A stretch of DNA of 37,057 nucleotides from DASUBV01 sp035763085 (GCA_035763085.1 DASUBV010000062.1:1-37057); one strand, 5' to 3'. Positions 1 through 7,280 are shown, counted from the stretch's first letter. Notes: a model not told the origin generated them from the letters alone. Numbers and translations: made by a program.

Positions 1-119
1 TCGGCCAGGGTGACGCCCTTTTCCGAGCCGGCCAGCAGCGCGCTGTAGACCGACGATGGCAGCCGCCGGCGGGCACGGCGCTGCGCCTCCGCAACTGTCT
101 CGAACCAGGGACTGGCCAT
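1..119 (-). CDS. mftD: MftD, mycofactocin-system flavin oxidoreductase (N-terminal part only)
   Basis: Only the first 39 codons are present; the gene continues past the left edge. The translation begins MASPWFETVAEAQRR and contains SVYSALLAGSEKG, the N-terminal signature of the FMN-dependent L-lactate dehydrogenase-like family. In mycofactocin clusters this protein is MftD, which oxidatively deaminates the cyclised Val-Tyr-derived core (AHDP) to give the redox-active PMFT; that is family knowledge. The ATG at 117-119 is preceded by a GAGAGG ribosome site 8 nt upstream. An earlier overlapping ATG is out of frame. It lies 106 bp downstream of mftC on the same strand, in the usual A-B-C-D order. 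mftE and mftF would be expected further left, outside the window. Confidence 0.9.
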   Translation of the reverse strand, partial: MASPWFETVAEAQRRARRRLPSSVYSALLAGSEKGVTLA

Positions 120-225
120 CTGCTCATCCTCTCGCCGCGCCGCCGGGCCAGCGTGCCGGCTCAGTGCCCGCCGGGCCGGTCCCGCCGGCCACCGCGCTAG
201 CTCCGGCGGTCACCTCCTGCAACCC

Positions 226-1554
226 TCAGTACCCGTGGAGTGCCGCCCCCGGATCCCCGGAGGAGCCGGTGCCGGGGTCGAAGCCGGCCAGCGGGTTCTG
301 GTCGCAGGCATGATCAGGGATCCGCCGGGCCGTGCGCCCGGCGGGGCTGAACGTGTCGTCGGGCGGGCGGGCGCCGATCGTGACCGGCACCGGGCGCGGT
401 GACCGGCCGGCCCGCCGGGAGTGGTCGCCGCCCGGCCGTGGCGCGGCAGCGCCGTCGACGGCGGCCAGCGCCGTCTGCCCGTGGCCGCGGACGCACTCGG
501 GGTCGGGCCCGTCCAGCGGCAGCCCGGTGAAGAACTTGGCTGCCATGCAGCCGCCGCGGCACGAGTCGTAGGCCGAGCATGACTGGCAGGCGCCGCCGGA
601 CTGCGGCTGGCGCAGGCTGGCGAACAGCGGCGAGTCTCGCCAGACGGCCGCGAACCCGCCCGGCGACCGGACATTGCCGGCCAGGAAGCTGTCGTGGATC
701 GCGAACGGGCACGCGTACACGTCGCCGACCGGGTCGATCAGGCACACCACCCGGCCGGCGCCGCACAGGTTCAGCCCCGGCAGCGCCTGGCCGTAGCCGG
801 ACAGATGGAAGAAGGAGTCGCCGGTCAGCACCTGCTCGCCGCGGGCGACCAGCCAGTCATACAGCTGGCGCTGCTGCTGCGCGGTGGGATGCAGCTGCGG
901 CCACACGTCCGCGCCGCGGCCAGACGGGCGCAGCCGGGTCAGCCGGAGCTGGGCGCCGAGCCGGCTGGCGATGGCCTGGAAGTCATCGAGCTGGCCGGCG
1001 TTCTGCCGGGTGACCACCACCGAGATCTTGAAGCCGGCCATGCCCGCCGCCGCCAGGTTCTCCATCGCCCGCAGCGCCGTGGCGTACGAGCCGGGCCCGC
1101 GAACCGCGTCATTGACCTCGGGGGTCGCGCCGTCCAGGGAGACCTGGACATCGACGTAGTCGCTGGCGGCCAGCCGCGCGGCGATCGCCGGGCTGATCTT
1201 CACGCCGTTGGTGGAGAACTTCACGCCGACGTGGTGGCTGGTGGCGTAGCTGACCAGGTCCCAGAAGTCGGGCCGGACGGTGGGCTCGCCGCCGCCGATG
1301 TTCACGTAGAACACCTGCATGCGCTCGAGCTCGTCGATGACGCCGCGGCACTCGGCGGCGGTCAGCTCGCGCGGGTCGCGCCGGCCGGAGCTGGACAGGC
1401 AGTGCACGCAGGCCAGGTTGCAGGCGTAGGTGAGCTCCCAGGTCAGGCAGATGGGCGCGGCCAGCCCGCGGGTGAACTGCTCGGCCAGCGGCAGCGGCTG
1501 CGCTTGCATCTGGGCCGCCGCCGAAGCCGGAGCCGGGCCGGGCGGCGGGCTCAT
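226..1554 (-). CDS. mftC: MftC, mycofactocin radical SAM maturase
   Basis: A 442-residue radical SAM/SPASM enzyme that decarboxylates and cyclises the C-terminal Val-Tyr of MftA. The radical SAM cluster motif CNLACVHC gives C45, C49 and C52. GGGEP follows at 88-92. SPASM-domain cysteines for auxiliary iron-sulfur clusters are C264, C271, C282, C323, C326, C332, C336 and C354. The ATG overlaps the mftB stop codon by 4 bp, so translation is coupled. The family normally ends soon after a GDHSR-containing tail, present here at 376-380. This protein continues for roughly 35 more residues rich in Gly, Ala and Pro, making it somewhat longer than typical MftC. The identification rests on both the motifs and the neighbours. 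Confidence 0.97.
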   Translation of the reverse strand: MSPPPGPAPASAAAQMQAQPLPLAEQFTRGLAAPICLTWELTYACNLACVHCLSSSGRRDPRELTAAECRGVIDELERMQVFYVNIGGGEPTVRPDFWDLVSYATSHHVGVKFSTNGVKISPAIAARLAASDYVDVQVSLDGATPEVNDAVRGPGSYATALRAMENLAAAGMAGFKISVVVTRQNAGQLDDFQAIASRLGAQLRLTRLRPSGRGADVWPQLHPTAQQQRQLYDWLVARGEQVLTGDSFFHLSGYGQALPGLNLCGAGRVVCLIDPVGDVYACPFAIHDSFLAGNVRSPGGFAAVWRDSPLFASLRQPQSGGACQSCSAYDSCRGGCMAAKFFTGLPLDGPDPECVRGHGQTALAAVDGAAAPRPGGDHSRRAGRSPRPVPVTIGARPPDDTFSPAGRTARRIPDHACDQNPLAGFDPGTGSSGDPGAALHGY

Positions 1555-1862
1555 GCGCCGGCCTGCGGGCAGATCATCTGCGAGCCGGCCAGCCGGGCCA
1601 GCGCCGCGGTGTAGGCGGGCAGGTCGGCCGCGCTGATGCCCGCCGCGCGGCAGGCTGCCCGCGCGCTCGGCTCCCCGGCCAGCGAGCTGACCACCGCGAG
1701 CAGCGCGGGGCTCTTCAGGAACGACAGCCGCCGGGTGCCGAAGTGGTACAGCAGCGCGCCGAAGCGCTCGGGGCGAAGCGAGACCTGAGGGTGCAGCCGC
1801 CAGGCGGCATCGAGGTCGAAGACCGGGACCCCGGCCGCCGCCGGCAGCGGGTCAGTAGACAC
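1551..1862 (-). CDS. mftB: MftB, RiPP recognition element chaperone
   Basis: A 103-residue PqqD-like RiPP recognition protein that binds the MftA leader and presents the peptide to MftC. The chosen start is the GTG at 1860-1862, giving MSTDPLPAAAGVPVFDLDAA, which matches how MftB proteins begin. Upstream in-frame codons would only read through mftA in another frame. The family-like core FDLDAAWRLHPQVSLRPE and RFGALLYHFGTRRLSFLKS are present. The start overlaps the 3' end of mftA by 11 bp and the stop overlaps the mftC start by 4 bp, so A, B and C are tightly coupled. Confidence 0.95.
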   Translation of the reverse strand: MSTDPLPAAAGVPVFDLDAAWRLHPQVSLRPERFGALLYHFGTRRLSFLKSPALLAVVSSLAGEPSARAACRAAGISAADLPAYTAALARLAGSQMICPQAGA

Positions 1863-2019
1863 CGCACATGCCGTCGATCGAGACCTCCTCGACCAGCAGG
1901 TCAGCGACCAGGACATCGGGCAGGGGCTCGGGCACGGGCGGCCCGGCGGGCCGGCCGGCGCCGGGAGCCGGCGCGGCCCCGTCGCGGTCGGCTGTGGCAG
2001 TGGCGGCGTGATCGCTCAT
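1852..2019 (-). CDS. mftA: MftA, mycofactocin precursor peptide
   Basis: A 55-residue precursor ending in the diagnostic core VEEVSIDGMCGVY. The last two residues, Val-Tyr, become the mycofactocin core after MftC and later steps (family knowledge). The leader half is Ala/Pro/Gly-rich and poorly conserved, as usual. The start is the ATG at 2017-2019, preceded by an AAGAGGTG ribosome site. An upstream in-frame ATG (2080-2082) lies in the untranslated leader beside the operators and has no convincing ribosome site. It is first in the leftward mftABCD unit and divergent from mftR. Confidence 0.96.
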   Translation of the reverse strand: MSDHAATATADRDGAAPAPGAGRPAGPPVPEPLPDVLVADLLVEEVSIDGMCGVY

Positions 2020-2084
2020 GGCACCTCTTCCGCGGGCCCGGCGCGGGCCCGGCTCGTGATACCGCATCTGGTCCGGCAGCATTC

Positions 2085-2140
2085 CGTCACGCTGTGACGA
2101 ATACCCTCGGAGGCTAACGTCACCCTGTGCCGGTCAGCAA
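2085..2140 (-). promoter_or_regulatory. mftA promoter with two candidate MftR operators
   Basis: Reading leftward, a -35 TTGCTG (2135-2140), an 18-bp spacer and a -10 TAGCCT (2111-2116) form a good promoter for mftABCD, with transcription expected to start near 2104. Two near-identical inverted repeats sit on it. Box 2, CGTCAC-CCT-GTGCCG (2118-2132), fills the spacer. Box 1, CGTCAC-GCT-GTGACG (2085-2099), is just downstream of the start site. Their centres are 33 bp apart, about three helical turns. This arrangement suits repression by a TetR dimer pair, presumably MftR. The operator assignment is inferred; the repeats are read directly. Confidence 0.75.
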
Positions 2141-2179
2141 GGCTGGCCGGGCAGCCGAGGCCGGCCGGGAGGGACCCAC

Positions 2180-2806
2180 ATGCCGGGACAGCCAGGCACC
2201 GCGGCCGTCGCGCGGCGCGGCCGGCCGCCGGGCACCAGCCGGCGCGAGCTGGAGCTGATCGCGCTGCGGCTGTTCACCGAGCAGGGGTTCGAGCACACCA
2301 CGATCGAGCAGATCGCGGCCGGGGCCGGGGTGAGCAGGCGGACATTCTTCCGCTACTACAGCTCCAAGGCCGGCGTGCTGTGGAGCGAGTTCGACCACGA
2401 GGTCGAGGCGATCCGCGAGGCGCTGGCGCAGGTGCCGCCGGAGGTGCCGATGATGGCCGCCATCCGCCGCGCGGTGGTGGCGGCCAACCACTACCGGGCG
2501 CAGGACGTGCCGGAACTGCGGATGCGGATGAACCTGATCGGCTCCGAGCCCGCCCTGGTATCCAGCGCGGCGGTGCACTACGACGCGTGGGAGCGGGCGA
2601 TCAGCGAGTTCGCGGCCGCGCGCACCGGCCAGCCGGCCGATTCCCTCGTCCCGCTGGCCGTGGGCCGGGCCACCCTGGCCGCCTGCCGCGCTGCCTATGA
2701 CCGGTGGACCGTCCGGGCCGACGCCGACCTGACCTACTACCTGGACGCCGCACTCACGGCCCTGACGGCCGGCTTCTCCCCCGGCGCGCTGCCCGGGCCG
2801 CTCTAG
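2180..2806 (+). CDS. mftR: MftR, TetR-family regulator of the mycofactocin cluster
   Basis: A 208-residue TetR-family regulator. The N-terminal helix-turn-helix spans about 25-67 and contains TTIEQIAAGAGVSRRTFFRY, followed by SSKAGVLW. The C-terminal half is helical and ligand-binding; published work on mycobacterial MftR reports derepression by long-chain acyl-CoA, which would be the expected ligand class here. The ATG is preceded by GGGAGGG. The divergent position next to mftA is the standard location for this regulator. The protein ends with TAG. Confidence 0.92.
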   Translation: MPGQPGTAAVARRGRPPGTSRRELELIALRLFTEQGFEHTTIEQIAAGAGVSRRTFFRYYSSKAGVLWSEFDHEVEAIREALAQVPPEVPMMAAIRRAVVAANHYRAQDVPELRMRMNLIGSEPALVSSAAVHYDAWERAISEFAAARTGQPADSLVPLAVGRATLAACRAAYDRWTVRADADLTYYLDAALTALTAGFSPGALPGPL

Positions 2807-2929
2807 CGCGCCGGGCGCGGCCTCCCGTACGCCCGTCTCCGCGCCGGCTGCGCCGCCCCGCCCGCTGCCTCCGGCGCTGTCGCGAGGTGAGACCCGTGGC
2901 GGCCGGGCGCCGTGCGAGCATCGCCCTCA

Positions 2930-2995
2930 GGGGGTCAGGCCCCCATATCAGGCTGCGGAAACAAGATCAGGCCCGGTGAGCAGGCTGCGGACACG
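2930..2995 (+). repeat. Hairpin and direct repeats upstream of the HEPN-like gene
   Basis: A short inverted repeat, GGGGG-TCAGG-CCCCC (2930-2944), is followed by two direct repeats of CAGGCTGCGGA at 2949-2959 and 2981-2991. The direct repeats are 32 bp apart, about three helical turns. They lie immediately upstream of the start at 3019 and could be regulator sites. No regulator is suggested by the sequence itself. Confidence 0.35.
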
Positions 2996-3018
2996 GCGGA
3001 GAGGGGAACGGGGAGCTT

Positions 3019-3711
3019 ATGAGCGACGCGAATGCGGCGGGCCAGGCGCCGACCGTCGGCCTGGACTCCCCCGAGGCCCGGATTCTCGCTGACCAGGCCG
3101 GGATCATCGGGGACCTGCAGTTCGTCATGGACTGCTGCAAGCGCCTGCTGGCCGAGCTGGACCGGCCGGAGGCACAACGGGAACCGGTGGTCCCGCAGGC
3201 CCTGTGGTCGGCCGCGCTGGTCAGCTACGCCCGCTGCTTCGGCGAGGGCAAGCGGTTTGGGCTGACCCAGGATGACATCCGGAAGCTGCCGCTGCAGGGC
3301 GAGGTGATGAAGTACCACAAATGGGTCATCGAGCAGCGTAACCAGGTGACCCGGCACCCGGCCGAGCCGTTTGAGGCCGCGCGGGTCGGGGCGACGCTCA
3401 CGCCGCCCGGCGCCGCGGAACGGAAGGTGGCCGGGATCGCCATCATGACGATGAGCCACGTGCTGGTGGATGACACGGGGGTGCGGCAGCTCGGCGCGCT
3501 GGCCTCGGAGCTGGCCAAGCAGACCGCCGAGAAGGCGAAGCCGCAGCAGGACGCGGTGCTGGCCGGCGCCGAGCAGATGGACATCGACAGGCTGTACGAG
3601 CTGCCGCAGCTGCGCACCGGCCCGCCCGGCGGCACCGGCGGCACCGGCGGCACCGGCGGCGATCATGACGGCGCCGGCGGTGCCGCGGCGGACGGCGCCG
3701 GCCCGGGCTAG
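3019..3711 (+). CDS. HEPN-like protein of unknown function
   Basis: A 230-residue soluble protein, mostly helical in composition. The segment 62-113 reads ALWSAALVSYARCFGEGKR, then KYHKWVIEQ, then RNQVTRH. The last piece is R107-N108-x4-H113, which fits the R-polar-x4-6-H signature of HEPN-superfamily proteins, many of which are RNases or sit in toxin-antitoxin or defence loci. The call is based on this motif and its placement after a long helix; it is not proven. Residues 200-230 form a Gly-rich tail (repeated GGT) that looks disordered. The start ATG follows GGGGAGCTT. No nucleotidyltransferase antitoxin partner is adjacent; neighbours are mftR and, convergently, purU. Confidence 0.55.
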   Translation: MSDANAAGQAPTVGLDSPEARILADQAGIIGDLQFVMDCCKRLLAELDRPEAQREPVVPQALWSAALVSYARCFGEGKRFGLTQDDIRKLPLQGEVMKYHKWVIEQRNQVTRHPAEPFEAARVGATLTPPGAAERKVAGIAIMTMSHVLVDDTGVRQLGALASELAKQTAEKAKPQQDAVLAGAEQMDIDRLYELPQLRTGPPGGTGGTGGTGGDHDGAGGAAADGAGPG

Positions 3712-3757
3712 GCAGCAGGCCGCCGGGCGTACCCGCTGGCGGGCGGCCCCTGGCCGT

Positions 3758-3798
3758 GGCATCCGGCCCGGGTGGCTGCCGCACCGGGGCCGGATGCC
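3758..3798. terminator. Strong 12-bp hairpin after the HEPN-like gene
   Basis: GGCATCCGGCCC (3758-3769) and GGGCCGGATGCC (3787-3798) are perfect inverted repeats. The 17-nt loop can pair further (GGTG with CACC). It lies 46 bp past the stop of the HEPN-like gene and is followed by AT-rich DNA, so it may end that transcript. It lacks a clean U-tract. It also lies at the very 5' end of the transcript predicted from the leftward promoter next to it. Confidence 0.6.
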
Positions 3799-3841
3799 TG
3801 CCGATAAATTAGATTAATACGATCGTTATAGTCAAGATTAG
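3799..3841 (-). promoter_or_regulatory. AT-rich leftward promoter with central palindrome
   Basis: In a window of very high GC content, about 38 bp here is only about one quarter GC. Read leftward it gives -35 TTGACT (3830-3835), an 18-bp spacer and -10 TAATTT (3806-3811). The spacer holds the imperfect palindrome ATAACGATCGTATTA. Transcription would start near 3799 and run through the hairpin into the 3' end of the HEPN-like gene on the antisense strand. No convincing leftward coding gene follows, so a small or antisense RNA is possible. The remainder of the convergent gap (3842-3995) shows nothing recognisable. Confidence 0.5.
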
Positions 3842-3995
3842 CCGAATGCCCGCCCGTGGTGGCTAACGGGGCCGGGGTGGCGGGCGGTACCGGGCGGGCG
3901 GCAGCGGGCCGGCGAGGGCCGCAAGGCCACGGTCCCGCCGCTGGCGAGGCCAGCCAGGCGCTGCGGCTGGCCCAGCTGACGCTGCCGGCGGCGGG

Positions 3996-4979
3996 CTAGC
4001 GGAAGACGACCGTCTTGTCGCCGTTGAGCAGCACCCGGTGCGCCGCGTGCCAGCGGACCGCGCGGGCCAGGGCCAGGCACTCGGTGTCCCGGCCGGTGGC
4101 CATCAGCTCGGCGGGGCCGTGCGTGTGATCCACCCGGGTGACCTCCTGCTCGATGATCGGGCCCTCGTCCAGATCGCCGGTCACGTAATGGGCGGTGGCC
4201 CCGATCAGCTTCACGCCGCGGGCGTGCGCCTGGCGGTAGGGCCGGGATCCCTTGAAGCTCGGCAGGAACGAGTGGTGAATATTGATCACCCGCCCGGCCA
4301 GCTTGGCGCACCAGTCGTCGGACAGCACCTGCATGTACCGGGCCAGCACCACGAAGTCGATCTGGTAATGCCCGACGAGCGTGAGGATCTCGGCCTCCTG
4401 CCAGGCCCGGGTCTCCGCAGTGACCGGCAGGTGGTGGTAGTCGATGCCGTGCGACTGGGTCAGCGGCCGCAGGTCGGGATGGTTGGACACGACGGCCGGG
4501 ATGTCGATGTCGAGCTGCCCGGAGCTCTGCCGGTGCAGCAGGTCATTGAGGCAGTGCCCGGCCCGGGAGACCAGGATCAGCACTCGCGGCCGGACCGCGG
4601 TGTCCCACAGCTCCCAGTCCAGGCCCAGGTCGGCGGCCAGCGCGGTGAGCTCGTCCCGCAGGCTGCCCGGCGCACCGCCGCTCTCTCCCGCCCCGCCGGT
4701 CTTCCCCGGCCCGCCAGTCTCAGCTGTCCGGCCGGTCTCAGCTGTCCGGCCAGGCTCGGCCGTCCCGCCGGCCTGCGCAGTCCCGGCCACCCCGGCGACA
4801 GCCGGCTCCGCCGGCCCGGGGACGGTGAACTGCACGCGCATGAAGAACCGGCCGGTCACCCGGTCGCCGTACTGCTGACTCTCCACGATGTTCCCGCCGC
4901 GCCGGGCGAGCAGGCCCGACACCGCAGCCACAATGCCAGGCCGGTCAGCACACGACAGGGTGAGCACATACTCCGTCAC
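3996..4979 (-). CDS. purU: Formyltetrahydrofolate deformylase
   Basis: A 327-residue PurU that hydrolyses 10-formyl-THF to THF and formate, balancing one-carbon pools. Residues 1-54 form an ACT domain (YVLTLSCADRPGIVAAVSG). The C-terminal formyltransferase domain (about 128-327) has VINIHHSFLPSFKG at 231-244 and DLDEGPII at 269-276, the regions that carry the catalytic Asn-His-Asp set. The start is GTG at 4977-4979 with GGAGG six bases upstream. Unusually, the two domains are separated by a low-complexity linker (about 57-103) containing repeated GRTAET-like units, making this protein longer than the usual roughly 280-290 residues. It is convergent with the HEPN-like gene. Confidence 0.93.
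   Translation of the reverse strand: MTEYVLTLSCADRPGIVAAVSGLLARRGGNIVESQQYGDRVTGRFFMRVQFTVPGPAEPAVAGVAGTAQAGGTAEPGRTAETGRTAETGGPGKTGGAGESGGAPGSLRDELTALAADLGLDWELWDTAVRPRVLILVSRAGHCLNDLLHRQSSGQLDIDIPAVVSNHPDLRPLTQSHGIDYHHLPVTAETRAWQEAEILTLVGHYQIDFVVLARYMQVLSDDWCAKLAGRVINIHHSFLPSFKGSRPYRQAHARGVKLIGATAHYVTGDLDEGPIIEQEVTRVDHTHGPAELMATGRDTECLALARAVRWHAAHRVLLNGDKTVVFR
4717..4770 (-). repeat. 18-bp in-frame tandem repeat inside purU
   Basis: Two nearly perfect 18-bp units (4717-4734 and 4735-4752) and a degenerate third (4753-4770) encode the GRTAET-like repeats of the PurU linker. The unit length is a multiple of three, so copy-number changes would keep the frame. Confidence 0.75.
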
Positions 4980-5070
4980 GGCGATCCTCCGGCAGCCAGC
5001 GTCCCGTCAGGGTACAAGCTGCCATCCCCGCCCAGGTAAGCGCTCAGCACACACCCCGGCCTGCTGCCCC

Positions 5071-5119
5071 GCTGACCGGGCCCGCCGGGCGGGCTCGCTG
5101 ACCGGGCCCGCTGACCGGG
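5071..5119. repeat. Short direct repeats between purU and the DUF1349 gene
   Basis: GCTGACCGGG occurs at 5071-5080, 5097-5106 and 5110-5119. The flanking bases are also similar. Nothing else is visible in the 161-bp gap apart from the purU ribosome site. Confidence 0.5.
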
Positions 5120-5140
5120 CTGGCCGGGGCACCGGGGAGA

Positions 5141-5677
5141 CTAGCGGCGGGTCAGGGTGAGCTGGTCGAAGGTGACCGGGAAGCCGCCGCCCTCGGGCGC
5201 CGCGCACATCGCGCCGGCCAGGACCTCGGCGCCCGGCGGCAGGTAGGCCAGGGCGGCCAGTTGCCGGGGCCCGCCGTCGGCGCAGTACCGGATCTCCACC
5301 GCGTCGCCCCGGCGGGTCACCGACAGGCTGATCTCGTCACCGCCGCCGGGCAGGTCGCAGATGGCCCAGCTGGAGTAGCCCAGCGTGACGACGGTGCTGA
5401 AGCGCGGGCGGCCCTCGTAGAACTCCACGCCGGTCTTGATCCAGTTCCGCTCGTCGGCCCGGATCATCGCGCCGGCCTGGTCGTACTGCGCTGCGTAGAC
5501 GCCGCGCACGCGCAGGGCCAGGTCGAAGTCGCCGGCCGCGGCCTCGCCGTAGAGGTGCCCGTTGTCGCGGGCGTAGCCGTAGCCGGTGAGCTGCCAGAAG
5601 TCCGTGCCGCCATCCGCGGTGACGCTCAGCACCCCGCCGTGCTCGCTCCACCGCGCCGGTTCATTGAGCCAGTGCAC
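5141..5677 (-). CDS. DUF1349 family (concanavalin-like) protein
   Basis: A 178-residue cytosolic protein of the DUF1349 family, which has a beta-sandwich lectin/glucanase-like fold and no settled function. Family-like segments are GTDFWQLTGYGYARDNGH near the N-terminus, then QAGAMIRADERNWIKTGVE, and the late GGGFPVTFDQLTLT. There is no signal peptide. The length is close to typical single-domain members. It is upstream of purU on the same strand with a 161-bp gap, so co-transcription is possible but not required. Confidence 0.8.
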   Translation of the reverse strand: MHWLNEPARWSEHGGVLSVTADGGTDFWQLTGYGYARDNGHLYGEAAAGDFDLALRVRGVYAAQYDQAGAMIRADERNWIKTGVEFYEGRPRFSTVVTLGYSSWAICDLPGGGDEISLSVTRRGDAVEIRYCADGGPRQLAALAYLPPGAEVLAGAMCAAPEGGGFPVTFDQLTLTRR

Positions 5678-5772
5678 GGCACCTCCCGGTTGGTGACATC
5701 CCGCCGGAGCCGAATCTAGCCCACCAGCCCCGCGGCACCCGGCCGGGCGGAACCGGGCGGCCTGCGCGGGCC

Positions 5773-6585
5773 TCAGTCATCGGGGCCGGGCTTGCGCGCC
5801 TCGATCAGGTAGCGCTGGGCAGAGCAGCCGAACGGCCCCTCCGCCTGGATCTTCCGGTGCAGGTCGGCCAGCCGGGCGGCATGAGCCTCGACGCTGAAGT
5901 CCGGCACGGCCGGCACCTTGCGCAGGAACCAGACCACCGCGCCGACGTCGAAGAACTCCACCCGCAGCGGCTGCTCGCGCAGGTCAGTGACCTCCAGCCC
6001 GGCCGCCCTGGCGTCAGCCGCCGCCTGCTGCGCGCTGCTCGCCCCGCCCGCCGCCGGCGACCCCGCCAGGAAGCCGGCCAGCTCGCTGCCGTCAACCGTC
6101 CCGACCTGCTGGGCGATGCAGCTGCCGCCCGGCTCCAGGACGCGGGCGATCTCCGGCCAGGGCACTGCGCCCGGATCCCGGCTGGTCACCAGGTCAAACC
6201 ACTGAGCGGGGTACGGCAGGCCGGCCTCATCATCGGTCAGCTCCACCACGGCGCCGAGCGGCTCGAGGCGGCTCCGGGCCAGCTCGACAGCGGCCGCGTC
6301 GGAGGTGGTGGCGGCCAGCAGCGGCGGCGGGTACGGCACCCGGGCCAGCAGCTCGCCATCGCCGGTCTCGATGTCCAGCGCCGCCGCCGAGGCGCCCATC
6401 CGGTCGATCAGCAGCCCGGCGTAATCCCAGGCGGGCTGATCCAGGCTGGCCCGGCCGTCCAGCCAGGAGAAGCCCCGGCCCGCCACCGGGGCTGCGGCTG
6501 CCTCGGCGATCAGCTTCGCGGGCTCTCCCTCGCCGGCGGCACTGCCGCCGCCCATGCCGTCATCAGGTACGCCATCGCTGATCAT
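5773..6585 (-). CDS. Class I SAM-dependent methyltransferase
   Basis: A 270-residue protein with a Rossmann-type methyltransferase core. Motif I is ALDIETGDGELLA (about 88-100), followed by an acidic loop, then WFDLVTSRDPGAVPWPEIARVLEPGG, which matches motifs IV-V of class I enzymes (shown here as several short adjoining stretches). The first 30 or so residues are low complexity. The substrate is unknown. The ATG (6583-6585) is preceded by GGGATGAG. It lies 26 bp downstream of the GDT1-family gene on the same strand and is probably in its transcript, which would place it under the Mn riboswitch as well. Confidence 0.75.
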   Translation of the reverse strand: MISDGVPDDGMGGGSAAGEGEPAKLIAEAAAAPVAGRGFSWLDGRASLDQPAWDYAGLLIDRMGASAAALDIETGDGELLARVPYPPPLLAATTSDAAAVELARSRLEPLGAVVELTDDEAGLPYPAQWFDLVTSRDPGAVPWPEIARVLEPGGSCIAQQVGTVDGSELAGFLAGSPAAGGASSAQQAAADARAAGLEVTDLREQPLRVEFFDVGAVVWFLRKVPAVPDFSVEAHAARLADLHRKIQAEGPFGCSAQRYLIEARKPGPDD

Positions 6586-6611
6586 GTCTCATCCCGCCAC
6601 GCATGTCAGAG

Positions 6612-7214
6612 TCAGGCCGCGACGGCCTGGACCACGCTGTAAATGCCGAACCCGAGCAAGATCGTTCCGGTGATGCGCTGGACCCAGGCCATCGGGATGA
6701 GTTGGAGGCTCTTGGAGCCGACGTTGACCGCCACGGCGGTCACGGCCCACAGGCCGAGGATAGCGCCTGCCGCCACGCTGACCGGAGCCGCGTAACGGGC
6801 CGCGAGGTTGGCCGTGGTGAACTGCGTGATGTCGCCCCACTCGCTGAGGAAGATAACCCCGAACGAGGTCGCGGCGACCTTGAGGAACGGCAGCTGGCCG
6901 CCGCCCTGCCGGGCGGCATCGGCGTCCTCGGACTCGCTTTCCGAGCGCAGGCTGCTGATCAGCAGGTACGCCGCGCCGGCCAGGAACAGGGCGGCGATGA
7001 CCGCCTCCAGCGGCCCGCGCGGCAGCAGCGTGAGCAGCTGGCCGGCGGCGATGGCGATGCCGACGTGCACCGCGAACGCGGCCGCGGCGCCGGCCCAGAC
7101 CGGCAGCCGCCGGTACCGGGTGCTCATGACCAGCGAGGCGAACAGGCTCTTGTCGGGCAGCTCGCCGAGAAAGGTAATGCCGAACACGGACGCGGCGATC
7201 ACGAGGGCGTGCAA
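6612..7214 (-). CDS. GDT1/UPF0016 family membrane transporter (probable Mn2+ exporter)
   Basis: A 200-residue protein with about six membrane segments, of the GDT1/TMEM165/MntX family that moves Mn2+ or Ca2+. The two signature motifs (E-x-G-D-K/R-T/S) appear as ELPDKS at 18-23 and EWGDIT at 125-130, separated by a hydrophilic loop (SSLRSESESEDADAARQ). The chosen start is TTG at 7212-7214 with GGAGG nine bases upstream. A longer in-frame reading exists, but its extra N-terminus would be translated from the riboswitch, so it is rejected. A yybP-ykoY leader upstream independently supports a manganese role. Confidence 0.88.
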   Translation of the reverse strand: MHALVIAASVFGITFLGELPDKSLFASLVMSTRYRRLPVWAGAAAAFAVHVGIAIAAGQLLTLLPRGPLEAVIAALFLAGAAYLLISSLRSESESEDADAARQGGGQLPFLKVAATSFGVIFLSEWGDITQFTTANLAARYAAPVSVAAGAILGLWAVTAVAVNVGSKSLQLIPMAWVQRITGTILLGFGIYSVVQAVAA

Positions 7215-7245
7215 GGCGATGTTCCTCCGGGTGTCTGGGCTCCGT

Positions 7246-7272
7246 GCCGGAGCCCGCAGGGCGAGCTCCGGC
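7246..7272 (-). promoter_or_regulatory. Expression-platform hairpin of the Mn riboswitch
   Basis: On the minus strand GCCGGAGC (7265-7272) pairs with GCTCCGGC (7246-7253), with a further CGC/GCG inside. The 3' arm contains GCTCCGG, which could alternatively pair with the CCGGAG of the ribosome-binding site (7224-7229). The hairpin and sequestration of the ribosome site are therefore mutually exclusive, a plausible translational switch. The alternative structure is inference. Confidence 0.55.
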
Positions 7273-7280
7273 TGGCATGA

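Noticed and set aside
3799..3841. AT-rich island considered as a replication origin or attachment site
   Set aside because: Only about 40 bp, with no DnaA-box cluster, tRNA gene, integrase or flanking direct repeat.
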